A DNA stretch of 64,000 bases from Rhodospirillales bacterium (GCA_017640505.1 JAEPQO010000002.1:62001-126000); one strand, 5' to 3'; shown: positions 1 through 9,698, numbered from the stretch's first letter. Notes: a model not told the origin generated them from the letters alone. Made by a program: numbers and translations.

Positions 1-1002
1 CTGCCGCGCGGTGTTTCCGAAGCCGTTGTCGCGCACAAGAAACGTGTTTCCGAAGAACAGCCGAAGTGGGCGACACGCGTTGCGTCGGGTGAGTCGCTCA
101 ATGTCCTGGTGCCGGTAGTGACCGACCTGGTTTCCGGCTCGGCCGACCTGACGGGCTCCAACAATACGAGGACGTCGGATACGGCATCCGTAACCCCGTC
201 CGATTTCTCCGGCCGATACATTCACTACGGGGTGCGCGAGCACGGCATGGCTGCGGCGATGAACGGGATTGCGCTGCATGGCGGACTGATCCCGACGAGC
301 GGCACGTTCCTGGTGTTTGCCGATTACATGCGCGGTGCCATGCGCCTTTCGGCGCTGATGGAGCAACGCGTTCTTTACGTGCTGACGCACGACAGCATCG
401 GTCTTGGCGAGGACGGCCCAACGCACCAGCCCGTCGAGACGCTGTCGATGCTTCGTGCGACGCCGAATTTCCTTATGTTCCGGCCATGCGACGGTGTCGA
501 AGCGGTCGAATGCTGGCAGATAGCGCTGGAGAATGCAGACGGCCCGTCCGGTTTCGCGCTTTCGCGCCAGGGTGTGCCGACGCTTAGGACCAAGCACACG
601 GACGAGAACCTCTCGGCAAAAGGCGGCTACGTGCTGGCCGAGGCCGAAGCGTCCGCGCGCCAGGTCACGCTGCTGGCGACAGGCTCCGAAGTGCATCTGG
701 CGACGCAGGCACGCGAGGCGCTGGAAGCGGACGGTATCGGCACGGCGGTCGTGTCCATGCCGTGCTGGGAACTGTTCGACAAGCAGGATGCGGCCTACCG
801 TAACGGCGTTCTGGGCGAAGGAACGGTGCGGGTCGCCGTTGAAGCCGCCGTGCGCCATGGCTGGGACAAGTACATCGGTCCCGATGGCGGGTTCGTCGGC
901 ATGAACGGGTTCGGTGCCTCGGCGCCGGCCGGTGATCTTTACAAGCATTTTGGTATTACCGCCGAGGCCGTTGTTGCCGCGGCCAAGGAAGGTCTAGCCT
1001 GA
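1..1002 (+). CDS. tkt: Transketolase, C-terminal part (5' end outside window)
   Basis: The reading frame is open from base 1, so the gene starts upstream of the window; about 333 C-terminal residues are present. Transketolase moves two-carbon ketol units between sugar phosphates in the pentose phosphate pathway (and Calvin cycle where present), using thiamine diphosphate. Visible family signatures are [10 protein letters not shown]-like text near the start, [15 protein letters not shown], and [13 protein letters not shown], which belong to the pyrimidine-binding and C-terminal domains. The gene ends TGA, with 38 bases before the aldolase start, so the two are probably cotranscribed with rpe. 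The 5' truncation is only the window edge. The family call is secure from these motifs. Confidence 0.96.
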   Translation: MPRGVSEAVVAHKKRVSEEQPKWATRVASGESLNVLVPVVTDLVSGSADLTGSNNTRTSDTASVTPSDFSGRYIHYGVREHGMAAAMNGIALHGGLIPTSGTFLVFADYMRGAMRLSALMEQRVLYVLTHDSIGLGEDGPTHQPVETLSMLRATPNFLMFRPCDGVEAVECWQIALENADGPSGFALSRQGVPTLRTKHTDENLSAKGGYVLAEAEASARQVTLLATGSEVHLATQAREALEADGIGTAVVSMPCWELFDKQDAAYRNGVLGEGTVRVAVEAAVRHGWDKYIGPDGGFVGMNGFGASAPAGDLYKHFGITAEAVVAAAKEGLA

Positions 1003-1040
1003 CCCCGTTTGCGGTCAGATCAATGTTGGAGGGTACGGAC

Positions 1041-2051
1041 ATGAACAAGCAGGAACTTTTTGAAACCGCCGTCGCGATGGTCGCTGACAACAAGGGTCTG
1101 CTGGCCGCCGACGAGAGCACCGGAACCATGGGCAAGCGCCTTGATTCCATCGGTGTCGAGAACGTCGAAGAAAAACGCCGCGATTACCGGGAAATGATGT
1201 TCCGCTCGAACGGTATCGGCAACTACATCTCGGGTGTCATTCTTTATGACGAAACGATCCGCCAGTCCGCTGCCGACGGCACGACGCTGGTCAAGATACT
1301 CCAGGATGCGGGCGTCATTCCGGGCATCAAGGTCGACGGCGGTGCCAAGGAGCTGCCGGGCCGTCCCGCCGAGAAAATCACCGAAGGTCTCGACGGTCTG
1401 CCGGGCCGTGTTGCCGAGTACTATGAACTGGGGGCGCGGTTCGCCAAGTGGCGCGCGGTGATTGATATCGCGGACGGTATTCCGAGCCGCTATGCCATTC
1501 ATACCAACGCCCATGCCCTGGCCCGTTACGCCAAGATCTGCCAGGAAGGCGGCCTTTGCCCGATTGTCGAACCGGAAGTCCTGATGGACGGCGCGCACGA
1601 CATCGACCGTTGCCAGGAAGTGACCGAAGAAGTCCTGGATGCGGTGTATAACGAACTGCACCTGCAGGAAGTCTATCTGGAAGGCACGATCCTTAAACCG
1701 AACATGATCATTTCGGGCAAGAAGTGTGCAACCCAGGCGTCGCCGGAAGAGGTCGCCGCGAAGACCGTCGAGACGCTGCTGCGCAAAGTGCCGGCTGCCG
1801 TCCCGGGGATCATGTTCCTGTCCGGCGGGCAATCGGAGGAAGATGCGACCCTGCACCTCGACCTGATGAACGCCAGCGACGCGAACCTGCCGTGGAAGCT
1901 CAGCTTCTCTTACGGCCGCGCCCTGCAGCAAAGCGCGCTCAGCGCCTGGAAAGGCGACAACGCCAACAGTCCCGCCGCGCAGCAGGCATTCATCGAACGC
2001 GCCAGCGCCAACAGCCGTGCCTGTGCCGGCACGTACTCCAAGGCAGCCTGA
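1041..2051 (+). CDS. Class I fructose-bisphosphate aldolase
   Basis: Predicted 336-residue cytoplasmic aldolase that interconverts fructose 1,6-bisphosphate with dihydroxyacetone phosphate and glyceraldehyde 3-phosphate by a Schiff-base mechanism, without metal. The N-terminal LLAADESTGTMGKRL and the LEGTILKPNM motif, in which K219 is the Schiff-base lysine, are characteristic of the animal/plant-type class I enzyme, not the DhnA/FbaB type. An in-frame ATG exists at 1023, but GGAGG at 1028-1032 lies 8 bases before the ATG at 1041, so I take 1041 as the start. It sits between tkt and rpe in one direction, forming a carbon-metabolism operon. Confidence 0.95.
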   Translation: MNKQELFETAVAMVADNKGLLAADESTGTMGKRLDSIGVENVEEKRRDYREMMFRSNGIGNYISGVILYDETIRQSAADGTTLVKILQDAGVIPGIKVDGGAKELPGRPAEKITEGLDGLPGRVAEYYELGARFAKWRAVIDIADGIPSRYAIHTNAHALARYAKICQEGGLCPIVEPEVLMDGAHDIDRCQEVTEEVLDAVYNELHLQEVYLEGTILKPNMIISGKKCATQASPEEVAAKTVETLLRKVPAAVPGIMFLSGGQSEEDATLHLDLMNASDANLPWKLSFSYGRALQQSALSAWKGDNANSPAAQQAFIERASANSRACAGTYSKAA

Positions 2052-2063
2052 TCGGAGCCTTTC

Positions 2064-2714
2064 ATGGTCAAAATCGCACCCTCGATCCTGTCCGCCGACT
2101 TCGCACGTTTCGGCGAGGAAATCCGCGCCATCGATGCGGCCGGGTGTGATTATGTGCACGTCGACGTCATGGACGGACACTTCGTTCCCAACATGACGTT
2201 CGGCGCGCCGATCATCGAGAAGCTCCGGCCGCATACGGCAAAGCCGTTCGACGTGCACCTGATGATTGATCCGGCGCAGCCGTATCTGGAAGAATATGCC
2301 AAGGCGGGCGCCGATATCATTACGGTGCATGCCGAAGCCGACAAGCATCTCGACCGCTCACTGCAGGTCATCCGTTCGCTCGGCAAGAAGGCCGGTGTGT
2401 CGCTCAATCCGGCGACGCCGGAAAGCGTTCTTGCCTACGTTCTCGACAAGGTCGACCTGATCCTGGTGATGAGCGTCAATCCGGGCTTCGGCGGACAGAG
2501 CTTTATCCCGGCACAGCTCGAGAAGATCAGGCGTATCCGCGAGATGATCGGCGACCGTCCGATCGAACTGGAAGTCGACGGTGGTGTTAACGTCGATACC
2601 ATTGCGGATGTCGTGGCGGCCGGTGCGGACGTCCTCGTCGCCGGTAGCGCCGTTTTCAAGGGTGACGATTACGCCAAAACCATCGGCGATCTGCGCACCG
2701 CGGCAAAGGGCTGA
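2064..2714 (+). CDS. rpe: Ribulose-phosphate 3-epimerase
   Basis: 216-residue TIM-barrel enzyme that interconverts D-ribulose 5-phosphate and D-xylulose 5-phosphate, supplying the substrate of the transketolase encoded upstream. Family motifs are clear: [11 protein letters not shown] at the N-terminus, [16 protein letters not shown] with the metal-binding His and Asp, [17 protein letters not shown] (phosphate loop) and EVDGGVN with the second catalytic Asp. Length is normal. It begins 12 bases after the aldolase stop. Its TGA abuts the stop of the convergent permease gene with no spacer, the two stops together reading TGATCA. Confidence 0.97.
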   Translation: MVKIAPSILSADFARFGEEIRAIDAAGCDYVHVDVMDGHFVPNMTFGAPIIEKLRPHTAKPFDVHLMIDPAQPYLEEYAKAGADIITVHAEADKHLDRSLQVIRSLGKKAGVSLNPATPESVLAYVLDKVDLILVMSVNPGFGGQSFIPAQLEKIRRIREMIGDRPIELEVDGGVNVDTIADVVAAGADVLVAGSAVFKGDDYAKTIGDLRTAAKG

Positions 2715-3626
2715 TCAGCCGCCGGCGGGCAGGACCGAATAAAGATCGGCGGGTTGCGTCGCCAGATCGATCAACAGCTTGATTGCCACGGAAATCACCA
2801 TCATCGCCAGTAGGCCGCGCAGTTGCTCGCCCTTGAGCTTGGCACCAATCTGCGCGCCCAGTTGTGCCCCGATGACGCCGCCGACAATCAGCAACATCGC
2901 CAGCACGACGTCGACCGTCTGATTGCTGACAGCCTGGAGCAGCGTGACGTTCGCGGTGACAAAGATGATCTGAAACAGCGATGTGCCGACGACGACAACG
3001 GTCGGCATGCCCAGCAGGTAGATCATCGCCGGGACCATGACGAAGCCGCCGCCGACACCCATGACCGCCGATAGAAGGCCGACAAAGAAACCGACGGCGA
3101 GCGGGAGCAGGGCGCTGATGTAAAGTCGTGAACGCCTGAACTTCATCTTGAACGGCAGGCCATGCGTCCAGTTGTGGACGTGGCTTTTTTTCCGCTTCTG
3201 CGCCTTTTGCGCCATCATCGCCTTGATGCTTTCCAACAGCATCAGCGATCCGATTATGCCGAGAAAGACCACGTAGCAAAGGTTGACCACGAGATCGACC
3301 TGGCCGACGGATTTGAGAAACGAAAACAGTCCGACGCCTGCCGTGGATCCGGCAAGGCCGCCGATCAGCAGCACCACGCCGATTTTCACGTCGACGTTAC
3401 CGCGCCGCCAATGCGCCAACACGCCGGATATTGATGCTGCGACGATCTGATTGGCGCCTGTGGCGACCGCGACGCCCGGCGGTATGCCGATAAAGATCAG
3501 CAATGGGGTCATGAGAAAACCGCCGCCGACACCGAAGATACCGGAGAGTGCGCCGATCCCGCCGCCGATACCCAGAAGCAGAAAGACATTTACGGATATT
3601 TCGGCGATTGGAAGGTAAATGTCCAT
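2715..3626 (-). CDS. TauE/SafE-family permease (paralogue 1)
   Basis: 303-residue multi-spanning inner-membrane protein of the TauE/SafE family, proposed exporters or importers of sulfite, sulfonates or other small anions. Two family repeats are visible: GVGGGFLMTPLLIFIGIPP near the N-terminus and GVGGGFVMVPAMIYLLGMP in the second half, separated by a basic cytoplasmic loop rich in Lys, Arg and His. I start at the ATG at 3626 rather than the adjacent GTG at 3629, because this makes it the same length as its paralogue at 4965-5876 and aligns the MxIYLPIAE N-termini. It is the last gene of a four-gene minus-strand cluster, 64 bases after the stress-protein gene. The substrate is not known from sequence. 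Confidence 0.88.
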   Translation of the reverse strand: MDIYLPIAEISVNVFLLLGIGGGIGALSGIFGVGGGFLMTPLLIFIGIPPGVAVATGANQIVAASISGVLAHWRRGNVDVKIGVVLLIGGLAGSTAGVGLFSFLKSVGQVDLVVNLCYVVFLGIIGSLMLLESIKAMMAQKAQKRKKSHVHNWTHGLPFKMKFRRSRLYISALLPLAVGFFVGLLSAVMGVGGGFVMVPAMIYLLGMPTVVVVGTSLFQIIFVTANVTLLQAVSNQTVDVVLAMLLIVGGVIGAQLGAQIGAKLKGEQLRGLLAMMVISVAIKLLIDLATQPADLYSVLPAGG

Positions 3627-3690
3627 CACGATCCGGTTTAATAAAGCCGGCTCGAGCGTCGGCGAGTGAACTCGGGAGCAGCGCAGCTGC

Positions 3691-4209
3691 TCAGGTAATC
3701 AGGGCGATGTCTTCTTCGGTAAGGCTGCCCGGCACAATCGTTACCGGAACGCGGAGTTTGCCCGCCATTTTTTCGACTAGGTACGATACCAGCGGACCGG
3801 GGCCGTCGGTGCCGGACGCAGCGCCGAGCACGAGAAGGGAGATACTTTCCTCTTCCTCGATCAGGCTTATGACCTCGTCGCGAAGTGCCCCTTCACGAAT
3901 ATAGAGCGCCGGCATCTGACCGAGCCGTTTCTGAACGACCGATGCGACGACGTTGAGCATCTCTTCGGCTTCCTCGCGTGCTTCTTCGCGCATGCGCTCG
4001 CCTACGGCCATCCAGTGCTGAAACTCGGCAGGTTGAATGACATACAGCAAGGCGACGCGGCCACCGGAATTTTTGGCGCGCTGGCATGCGAACTGGAGGG
4101 CGGCGGCGAATTCCTCGGTCTCGTCGACGACGCACAGGAAGGTACGGCCGGTTAATTGGCGTGTCGGCGCGTCGCCGTTTTTTTGTGTCGGATCGGTTCT
4201 GTCACTCAT
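3691..4209 (-). CDS. Universal stress protein family (UspA domain)
   Basis: 172-residue cytoplasmic protein with one Usp alpha/beta domain. The first strand reads TFLCVVDETEEFAAAL and the typical ATP-loop region appears near the C-terminus as LVLGAASGTDG, followed by MAGKLRVPVTIVPG, where family members read similarly. About 20 polar residues precede the domain. The gene lies 3 bases after the TIGR02186 gene and before a TauE/SafE permease, so it is probably cotranscribed with transport genes. Usp domains in such operons often sense nucleotide or stress state; whether it regulates the permeases is inference only. Confidence 0.85.
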   Translation of the reverse strand: MSDRTDPTQKNGDAPTRQLTGRTFLCVVDETEEFAAALQFACQRAKNSGGRVALLYVIQPAEFQHWMAVGERMREEAREEAEEMLNVVASVVQKRLGQMPALYIREGALRDEVISLIEEEESISLLVLGAASGTDGPGPLVSYLVEKMAGKLRVPVTIVPGSLTEEDIALIT

Positions 4210-4212
4210 GGC

Positions 4213-4962
4213 TTACCCTCTCCTAAACGCGGCATTTGCAAGCCATCCGGCGGCACAGGCGATGATGACTGCGAAAATACCGTACAAAAGCGATTGCTGA
4301 TGAGCAAAGTTATAAATCTCTGCCTCGAGTCCGAACTTGCGAACGTTAAGCAGCGTCGTTTCACTCGTGATGACTTCCTGGTCCCGAACAAGATAGGTCT
4401 CGATCGCGAACTCTCCGACGGAAACGCTGGCAGGAAAATTGATCGTTGTGTGGAACAGCATGTCGCTTCGGAATAGAAGCGGCACGGCGTCTTCCGCATA
4501 AAGGCGTTTACGGACCTTGTCGCGGACAAGCGCCGCGCGGAAGGCGATTTTCACTGCGGAATTGGGATCCTCTTCGACCGTCGACATCTGGACTTCATCC
4601 AGACCGATCTGCAAACGTGCCAGTGTGTCCGCGGGCAGGATGTTGAAGACGGGCCGGTTTGAGGCCACCCAGTAATAGGACGGGATGTCTTCGAACGTCA
4701 GGTTCTCGGTATTCACCCAAACACCGAGCTTTCGCTCTTTCAAGTGTACCGTCTGGTCCTCGAGCGGTCCGCGCACCACGACGATGACGTCGCCGGCGCC
4801 ACGCTTGGCACCGAAAAGCAATAATTCGGTGCCGGAGAACCCGGCCGTGATCTGCACGATCGGCGCCGACAGGTCGACGACAAGATCCCGCGCGTTGAGG
4901 CTCGACGCGCCCAGCAGGAGCGCCAATGAACAGGTCAGGACTTTGAGCGCGCGCGCAAACAT
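4213..4962 (-). CDS. TIGR02186-family membrane-anchored protein
   Basis: 249-residue protein with an N-terminal signal peptide (LKVLTCSLALLLGASSLNAR), a predominantly beta-strand extracytoplasmic region of about 190 residues, and one C-terminal membrane helix (LLYGIFAVIIACAAGWLANA) ending in a basic tail. This layout, and the ADLVVDLSAPIVQI-like beginning of the mature protein, fit the uncharacterised alphaproteobacterial family TIGR02186. Its stop is 2 bases after the start side of the Usp gene and its start is 2 bases from the stop of the TauE/SafE gene, so the three are tightly coupled. It may be an exported accessory subunit of the permease; that role is inferred from context. Confidence 0.78.
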   Translation of the reverse strand: MFARALKVLTCSLALLLGASSLNARDLVVDLSAPIVQITAGFSGTELLLFGAKRGAGDVIVVVRGPLEDQTVHLKERKLGVWVNTENLTFEDIPSYYWVASNRPVFNILPADTLARLQIGLDEVQMSTVEEDPNSAVKIAFRAALVRDKVRKRLYAEDAVPLLFRSDMLFHTTINFPASVSVGEFAIETYLVRDQEVITSETTLLNVRKFGLEAEIYNFAHQQSLLYGIFAVIIACAAGWLANAAFRRG

Positions 4963-4964
4963 TA

Positions 4965-5876
4965 TCAGTGTCCTCCGACGCCGAAGTCATAGGGATCGGC
5001 AGGGGCGACAACGAGATCGAACGTCAGCTTCAGGCAGACCGCGATGACGATCAGTGCCAGCATGCCACGTAATTGCTCGCCTTGCATGCGGCCGCCGAAG
5101 CGGGCGCCGAACTGTGCGCCGATCACGCCGCCGATCAAAAGCAGCAATGCGAGCACGATATCCACCGCCTGGTTGGATACGGCCTGCAGTACGGTCACGT
5201 TGGCGGTGACGAAGATGATCTGGAACAGCGACGTGCCGACAACGACAGCCGTCGGCATGCCGAGCAGGTAGATCATCGCGGGCACCATCACGAAACCGCC
5301 GCCGACGCCCATGATCGCGGACAGGATGCCGACGAATATGCCGATCACAATCGGGAGGATGGCACTGATATAAAGGCGAGATTTCCGGAAGCGCATCTTG
5401 AACGGCAAGCCATGCATCCAGTTGTGCGAGTGGCTTCTCTTCTGCGCTTTTCGCTTGCGGGCCCGCATCGCGTTGATGCTTTCGATCAGCATCAGGGATC
5501 CGATGATGCCCAGGAAAACCACGTAGGACAGCTTGATGACCAGATCGATCTGACCCAGCCCCTTAAGGAAGGTGAACAGCCAGACGCCGAAAGTCGATCC
5601 GATCACACCGCCGATCAGAAGCAGGATGCCCATCTTGATGTCGACGTTGCCGCGGCGGAGGTGGGCAAGCACGCCGGAAACGGAACTGGCCACGATCTGG
5701 TTGGCTTCCGTGGCGACGGCCACGGCGGGCGGAATGCCGATGAATATGAGCAACGGCGTCATCAGGAAGCCGCCGCCGACGCCGAAAAGCCCTGAAAGGA
5801 ACCCGACACCCCCGCCCATCCCCAGAATGAGGAAAATGTTCACCGACATTTCGGCGATGGGCAAATATATCTGCAT
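4965..5876 (-). CDS. TauE/SafE-family permease (paralogue 2)
   Basis: 303-residue multi-spanning membrane protein, first gene of the minus-strand cluster. It has the same two glycine-rich repeats (GVGGGFLMTPLLIFIGIPP and GVGGGFVMVPAMIYLLGMP) as the gene at 2715-3626, and most residues appear identical across the full length, including the basic central loop with HSHNWMHGLPFKMRF. The two copies flank the TIGR02186 and Usp genes. The last 20 residues differ most. Two equal-length paralogues in one operon could form a heterodimer or have different substrates. The substrate cannot be read from sequence; sulfite and organosulfonates are the usual suggestions for the family. Confidence 0.88.
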   Translation of the reverse strand: MQIYLPIAEMSVNIFLILGMGGGVGFLSGLFGVGGGFLMTPLLIFIGIPPAVAVATEANQIVASSVSGVLAHLRRGNVDIKMGILLLIGGVIGSTFGVWLFTFLKGLGQIDLVIKLSYVVFLGIIGSLMLIESINAMRARKRKAQKRSHSHNWMHGLPFKMRFRKSRLYISAILPIVIGIFVGILSAIMGVGGGFVMVPAMIYLLGMPTAVVVGTSLFQIIFVTANVTVLQAVSNQAVDIVLALLLLIGGVIGAQFGARFGGRMQGEQLRGMLALIVIAVCLKLTFDLVVAPADPYDFGVGGH

Positions 5877-6153
5877 CGAACGGCAGCTCCGGCCGGGCAG
5901 GCACGCCTGACGGCGAGGATGATTTTAATGTTTGATATCAGGCTTCTATGGCAGTCGATTCGGAATGTCAATGTCGATGCCTGATTTCCGCACTGATTCG
6001 GCGATAAACTTGTCTCGGTTTCCGTGTTTACGTTTTATGCACGAGTTTGCGCCAAGACTGGGAAGACAGAATGTGTACTGGGACTCTGCTATGCTGGCCT
6101 TAATAGGTGCCCGCGCCCGGCGGTTCCGGTTTGGATGCTGACTGGAATTCGAC

Positions 6154-7968
6154 GTGAGAAAGACGCCAGAACTGGTCGACGACGCCGACGATAGTGCCGT
6201 CGCCGAGGAAGAGGCCTGGACGGTGGAGGTCGAAGGCTCGCCTTATCGGTTCCCGTTGCTGGCGAAGTTCGGTATTGCACTTGCTGCACTTGTGTTGCTT
6301 GCGCTCTCCGCCGTTGCGCTCGCGCCCATGGTGATCCCCGCAAGCATGACCGTCGCCTATGCCGAGAGCATTATCGGACGGGTCGCCGGTGTCGAGGTCG
6401 CCATCAATGGCGATCATTCGTTCGCGATCCTGCCGTCGCTGCGGCTTGAAGCCGAGAACGTGGTTTCGGCCGATCCCGACGGGCCGGTATCTCTGAAGTT
6501 GCCGCACCTCGAACTGGAAGCGGGCACATTCGGCGCGCTCGCGGGCAGCGTCGACCTGAAACGGATTTTGCTGCGCGCGCCGCACGTTCGGATTGAAACC
6601 GGTCATGACGTCATGCCGGCGGAAAGGGACGCGACGCCTGAAATCGACCGCGCCTGGGGCTGGTGGCGGGACATGACCGTTCAGGACCTGAAGATAGAGA
6701 ACGCCTCGTTCGTTCTCGCCGACGGGCGGAGCGGCCGCATGCTCAAGCTTGAGCGGTTTGCCCTGTCCAACGCGGCTTCGGAAAACGCGGACGCGGGTGA
6801 CGGATTGCTGCTGAACGGTACCGGGCTGTTGAACGGTCAGGAAGTGACACTGTCGGCGACCACGTCCGACCCGCAGTTGCTGGTATCCGGCAACCGGTGG
6901 CCTTTCGAGATCGTGTTGAATTCGCAGCTGCTGAACGGGTCTTTCAAGGGATCGATGGCGGTGCGGGAGCGTACCGTGGGGGATGGCGAGATTGTTTTGG
7001 CGGGCGGCAACGCTGCCGCCCTGAATGCATGGGTCGGGCCGCTGTTGCCGGCGCGTGGTGACAGTCCAGTGTCGCTCAATGCCAGCGTCGATCTTGCCGG
7101 TGACACGATCGATATACGGCGCATGGACCTGAAATTCGGGCATACTTCCCTGACCGGGGCCGTCAAGATCGCCGGTGTCACCTCGGGTGCACCGCATATG
7201 ACCGGCCGGTTCGAGGCGGCGACACTCGATCTAGGGTCGACGCAGGCAGACGACGTCATGTCCCTGATGGAAGCGCCGTTGATGATCCCGGGGATGCCAA
7301 GCGGGCGCATCGAAGTTACCTGGCGCGACGCCATGTGGCGCAGCGTGGCGTTCGGTCCGGGGGATGCGCTGATCGAACGTGAACCGGGCACGCGCCGCCT
7401 TGCTGTTTCGCTCGAAGATACGATCGTCCATGGCGGTTCGATACGTGGCAAACTGACCCTGGATGCGTCCGAGGGAATGCGCGCGCTGAACATAGAAGGG
7501 CGCGCCGTCGGCGTCGATGTGGGGCCGGTCCTCGGCGCCGGCTCGGATGCGCTCAACCCGCCCCTTAGCGGACAGACGAATATCGAATTCAATCTCTTTT
7601 CCGTCGGCAGTTCCACGGGGGAACTGGTGGCGGCCCTGACCGGCGAAGCCGAAGTCGTTGCGCAGGAGGGCGCGTTGCGGATCACGGAACTGATACAGGG
7701 CCTGGCACCCGAAGCAGGCAACAGCCTGACCTTCAAATCCCTCAATGCGACCTTCAAGGTGGCACAGGGGATCGCCGCCAGCGACGACCTCTTGCTTCGT
7801 TCGGGCTCGCTTAGTCTTGTCGGAAAGGGGCGGATTGACCTTGCCAACTGGACGATCGACCTCGATATCGGCAGATTGGGGACGAACGGCGACACGCGGA
7901 CCCTGAAGCGCTACCGGGTCAGCGGCCCGGCGGACGAAATGCGCGTTGAACCGGTAAACGGCTCTTGA
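6154..7968 (+). CDS. AsmA-like envelope protein
   Basis: 604-residue protein starting at a GTG; an in-frame TGA lies 15 bases upstream, so no other standard start is possible. A hydrophilic acidic N-terminus of about 35 residues is followed by one membrane helix (FGIALAALVLLALSAVALAP), then a long beta-rich periplasmic region. The SFAILPSLRLEAENV segment after the helix and the GGSIRGKLTLD and SLVGKGRIDLANWTIDLDI segments near the C-terminus are typical of AsmA-family proteins, which are linked to outer-membrane assembly and phospholipid transport. It is 18 bases upstream of the antiporter gene and may be cotranscribed with it. The AsmA call rests on architecture and these motifs. Confidence 0.8.
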   Translation: MRKTPELVDDADDSAVAEEEAWTVEVEGSPYRFPLLAKFGIALAALVLLALSAVALAPMVIPASMTVAYAESIIGRVAGVEVAINGDHSFAILPSLRLEAENVVSADPDGPVSLKLPHLELEAGTFGALAGSVDLKRILLRAPHVRIETGHDVMPAERDATPEIDRAWGWWRDMTVQDLKIENASFVLADGRSGRMLKLERFALSNAASENADAGDGLLLNGTGLLNGQEVTLSATTSDPQLLVSGNRWPFEIVLNSQLLNGSFKGSMAVRERTVGDGEIVLAGGNAAALNAWVGPLLPARGDSPVSLNASVDLAGDTIDIRRMDLKFGHTSLTGAVKIAGVTSGAPHMTGRFEAATLDLGSTQADDVMSLMEAPLMIPGMPSGRIEVTWRDAMWRSVAFGPGDALIEREPGTRRLAVSLEDTIVHGGSIRGKLTLDASEGMRALNIEGRAVGVDVGPVLGAGSDALNPPLSGQTNIEFNLFSVGSSTGELVAALTGEAEVVAQEGALRITELIQGLAPEAGNSLTFKSLNATFKVAQGIAASDDLLLRSGSLSLVGKGRIDLANWTIDLDIGRLGTNGDTRTLKRYRVSGPADEMRVEPVNGS

Positions 7969-7986
7969 ATTTGGGGACTTGCTCGA

Positions 7987-9663
7987 ATGGTTGAAATTCT
8001 GAGCCTGCTGGGGGCGGCTGTCATCGCGGTTTTGATTTCCACTCGATTGGGGTTGGGATCGCAACTCGGGTACCTGGCTGCCGGCGCCGTTATCGGCCCC
8101 TTCGGTATCGGCGTGATCACGGATGCCGAGAACCTCAGACACATTGGCGAATTCGGTGTGGTCTTCCTGCTTTTCATGATCGGCATTGAGATGAAACCGC
8201 AGCGGCTCTGGATCATGCGCCGTCACGTCTTCGGTCTTGGCGGTCTGCAGGTTTTGATTACCGGCGCCGTTCTCTCGACCGGTGTTCATCTGGCTTTTGA
8301 CGTGCGTGTCGATGCGGCGCTGGTGATCGGTTTCGGACTGGCGCTTTCGTCAACGGCGTTCGGCGTGCAGTTACTTTCCGAACGAAACGAGCTGACCAGT
8401 CATCACGGTCGGAACAGTTTCTCGGTACTGTTGTTGCAGGACCTGGCGGTCGTGCCCCTGATCGTGCTGTTGCCGCTGCTGGCCGTCGGCGAGATCGCGG
8501 TGACGACGTCCATGGGGCTCGCCATGGTTCAGGCGGCGGGCATCATCATGGTCGTCGTGCTTGCCGGACGGTATGCCATCGGTCCGGCCATGCATGCCAT
8601 CGCCCGGATCGGCAACAGCGATACCTTTGTCGCCATGGCCCTGTTGCTGGTGCTGGGGTTTGCCTGGGTCATGAACCAGGTCGGGCTCTCGCTCGCCCTC
8701 GGCGCGTTTATGGCCGGCGTGCTTTTAGCGGAATCGGAATACCGCCACCAGATCGAAGCCGACATACTGCCGTTTCGCGGCCTCTTGCTCGGCCTGTTCT
8801 TCATGAGCGTGGGCATGAGCCTGGACCCTGCGCCGTTGGTCAGCCATGCGGCTATCGTCATCGGTGCAACCGTTGCGATGCTGGTCCTGAAAACGGCGAT
8901 CACCATTGTCCTGTCTCTGGCATTCAAGTCGCCGATGGCGGTCGCCATCAGAACCGGTTTCCTGCTGTCGCAGGCAGGGGAGTTCGGCTTCGTGCTCTTC
9001 TCGCTTGCCGCGGGCGAGGGCATACTGCCGAAATCCACGCTCGACATTCTGATCGCCGTCGTTGTGTTGAGCATGATCCTGACGCCCGCAATGGTTCATT
9101 TGGGCGGGCGCGTGGCCGAACGGTTCGCGGTGGTGGTCCCGGGTGAAGTACACGAACACGTCGCCGAGGAAACCCGCCCGGTGCTGATCGCGGGGTTCGG
9201 GCGTGTCGGCGAAACGGTCGCCAACATGCTGGCGGCGGCAGGGGTGCCCTATGTGGCCATCGATTCCGATGCGGACTGCGTCAGACGTGCAAGGCGCCAT
9301 GGGCATCATGTCTATTTCGGCAGTGCCGGCCGTCCCGAGGTGCTGCGTTCGGTCGGCGCCGAGCATGCGCGCCTTATCGTCGTGACACTTGACGACCCGA
9401 GAGTGGCCGAAGCCATGGTGCGAACCGTCAGACGGTTGTATCCGCACGTGCCCATTCATGTCCGTGCCCATGATTGGGACGTCGCTGATACCTATACCGA
9501 GATGGGGGTCGACCATGTGATGCCGGAGACGGTCGAGGCGAGCCTGCGGCTCGGCGCGGCGGCGCTGGAGGCGGCCGGGGTCGACGAAGAGCGGCGGCGC
9601 GAACTCTTCGAGGATTTAAGCGCGGAGAATTTCGCAAAAATGCGGGGTTTCCGCCGTTCTTGA
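7987..9663 (+). CDS. CPA2-family cation:proton antiporter with RCK (TrkA-N) domain, KefB/KefC-like
   Basis: 558-residue inner-membrane transporter. Residues 1 to about 380 form the hydrophobic Na+/H+-exchanger fold, with GYLAAGAVIGPFGIGVI and EFGVVFLLFMIGIEMKP typical of KefB/KefC/YbaL. Residues from about 395 are a cytoplasmic Rossmann domain starting PVLIAGFGRVGE (GxGxxG, NAD(H)-binding) and ending in the acidic DHVMPETVEASL region. The protein probably exchanges K+ (or Na+) for protons under nucleotide or redox control. It is shorter than Escherichia coli KefB/KefC and I see no KefG/KefF partner nearby, so the gating ligand is unknown. A strong hairpin follows the stop codon. Confidence 0.9.
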   Translation: MVEILSLLGAAVIAVLISTRLGLGSQLGYLAAGAVIGPFGIGVITDAENLRHIGEFGVVFLLFMIGIEMKPQRLWIMRRHVFGLGGLQVLITGAVLSTGVHLAFDVRVDAALVIGFGLALSSTAFGVQLLSERNELTSHHGRNSFSVLLLQDLAVVPLIVLLPLLAVGEIAVTTSMGLAMVQAAGIIMVVVLAGRYAIGPAMHAIARIGNSDTFVAMALLLVLGFAWVMNQVGLSLALGAFMAGVLLAESEYRHQIEADILPFRGLLLGLFFMSVGMSLDPAPLVSHAAIVIGATVAMLVLKTAITIVLSLAFKSPMAVAIRTGFLLSQAGEFGFVLFSLAAGEGILPKSTLDILIAVVVLSMILTPAMVHLGGRVAERFAVVVPGEVHEHVAEETRPVLIAGFGRVGETVANMLAAAGVPYVAIDSDADCVRRARRHGHHVYFGSAGRPEVLRSVGAEHARLIVVTLDDPRVAEAMVRTVRRLYPHVPIHVRAHDWDVADTYTEMGVDHVMPETVEASLRLGAAALEAAGVDEERRRELFEDLSAENFAKMRGFRRS

Positions 9664-9698
9664 GTGAATCCGCTGCCGCCGGTGCGGCAATGATTCAC
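9664..9698 (+). terminator. Hairpin after the antiporter gene
   Basis: GTGAATC at 9664-9670 pairs with GATTCAC at 9692-9698, and inside it TGCCGC at 9674-9679 pairs with GCGGCA at 9684-9689 around a CGGT loop. It begins directly after the stop codon. No clear T-run follows, so it may be a stabilising 3' hairpin rather than a true intrinsic terminator. Confidence 0.45.

Noticed and set aside
1020-2348. Long minus-strand frame opposite aldolase and rpe
   Set aside because: Composition is Arg/His/Gly-rich nonsense typical of antisense frames in high-GC genes; both plus-strand genes are certain.
6088-6095. Extended -10 (TGCTATGCT) before the AsmA-like gene
   Set aside because: Plausible but no matching -35; too weak to list as a promoter.
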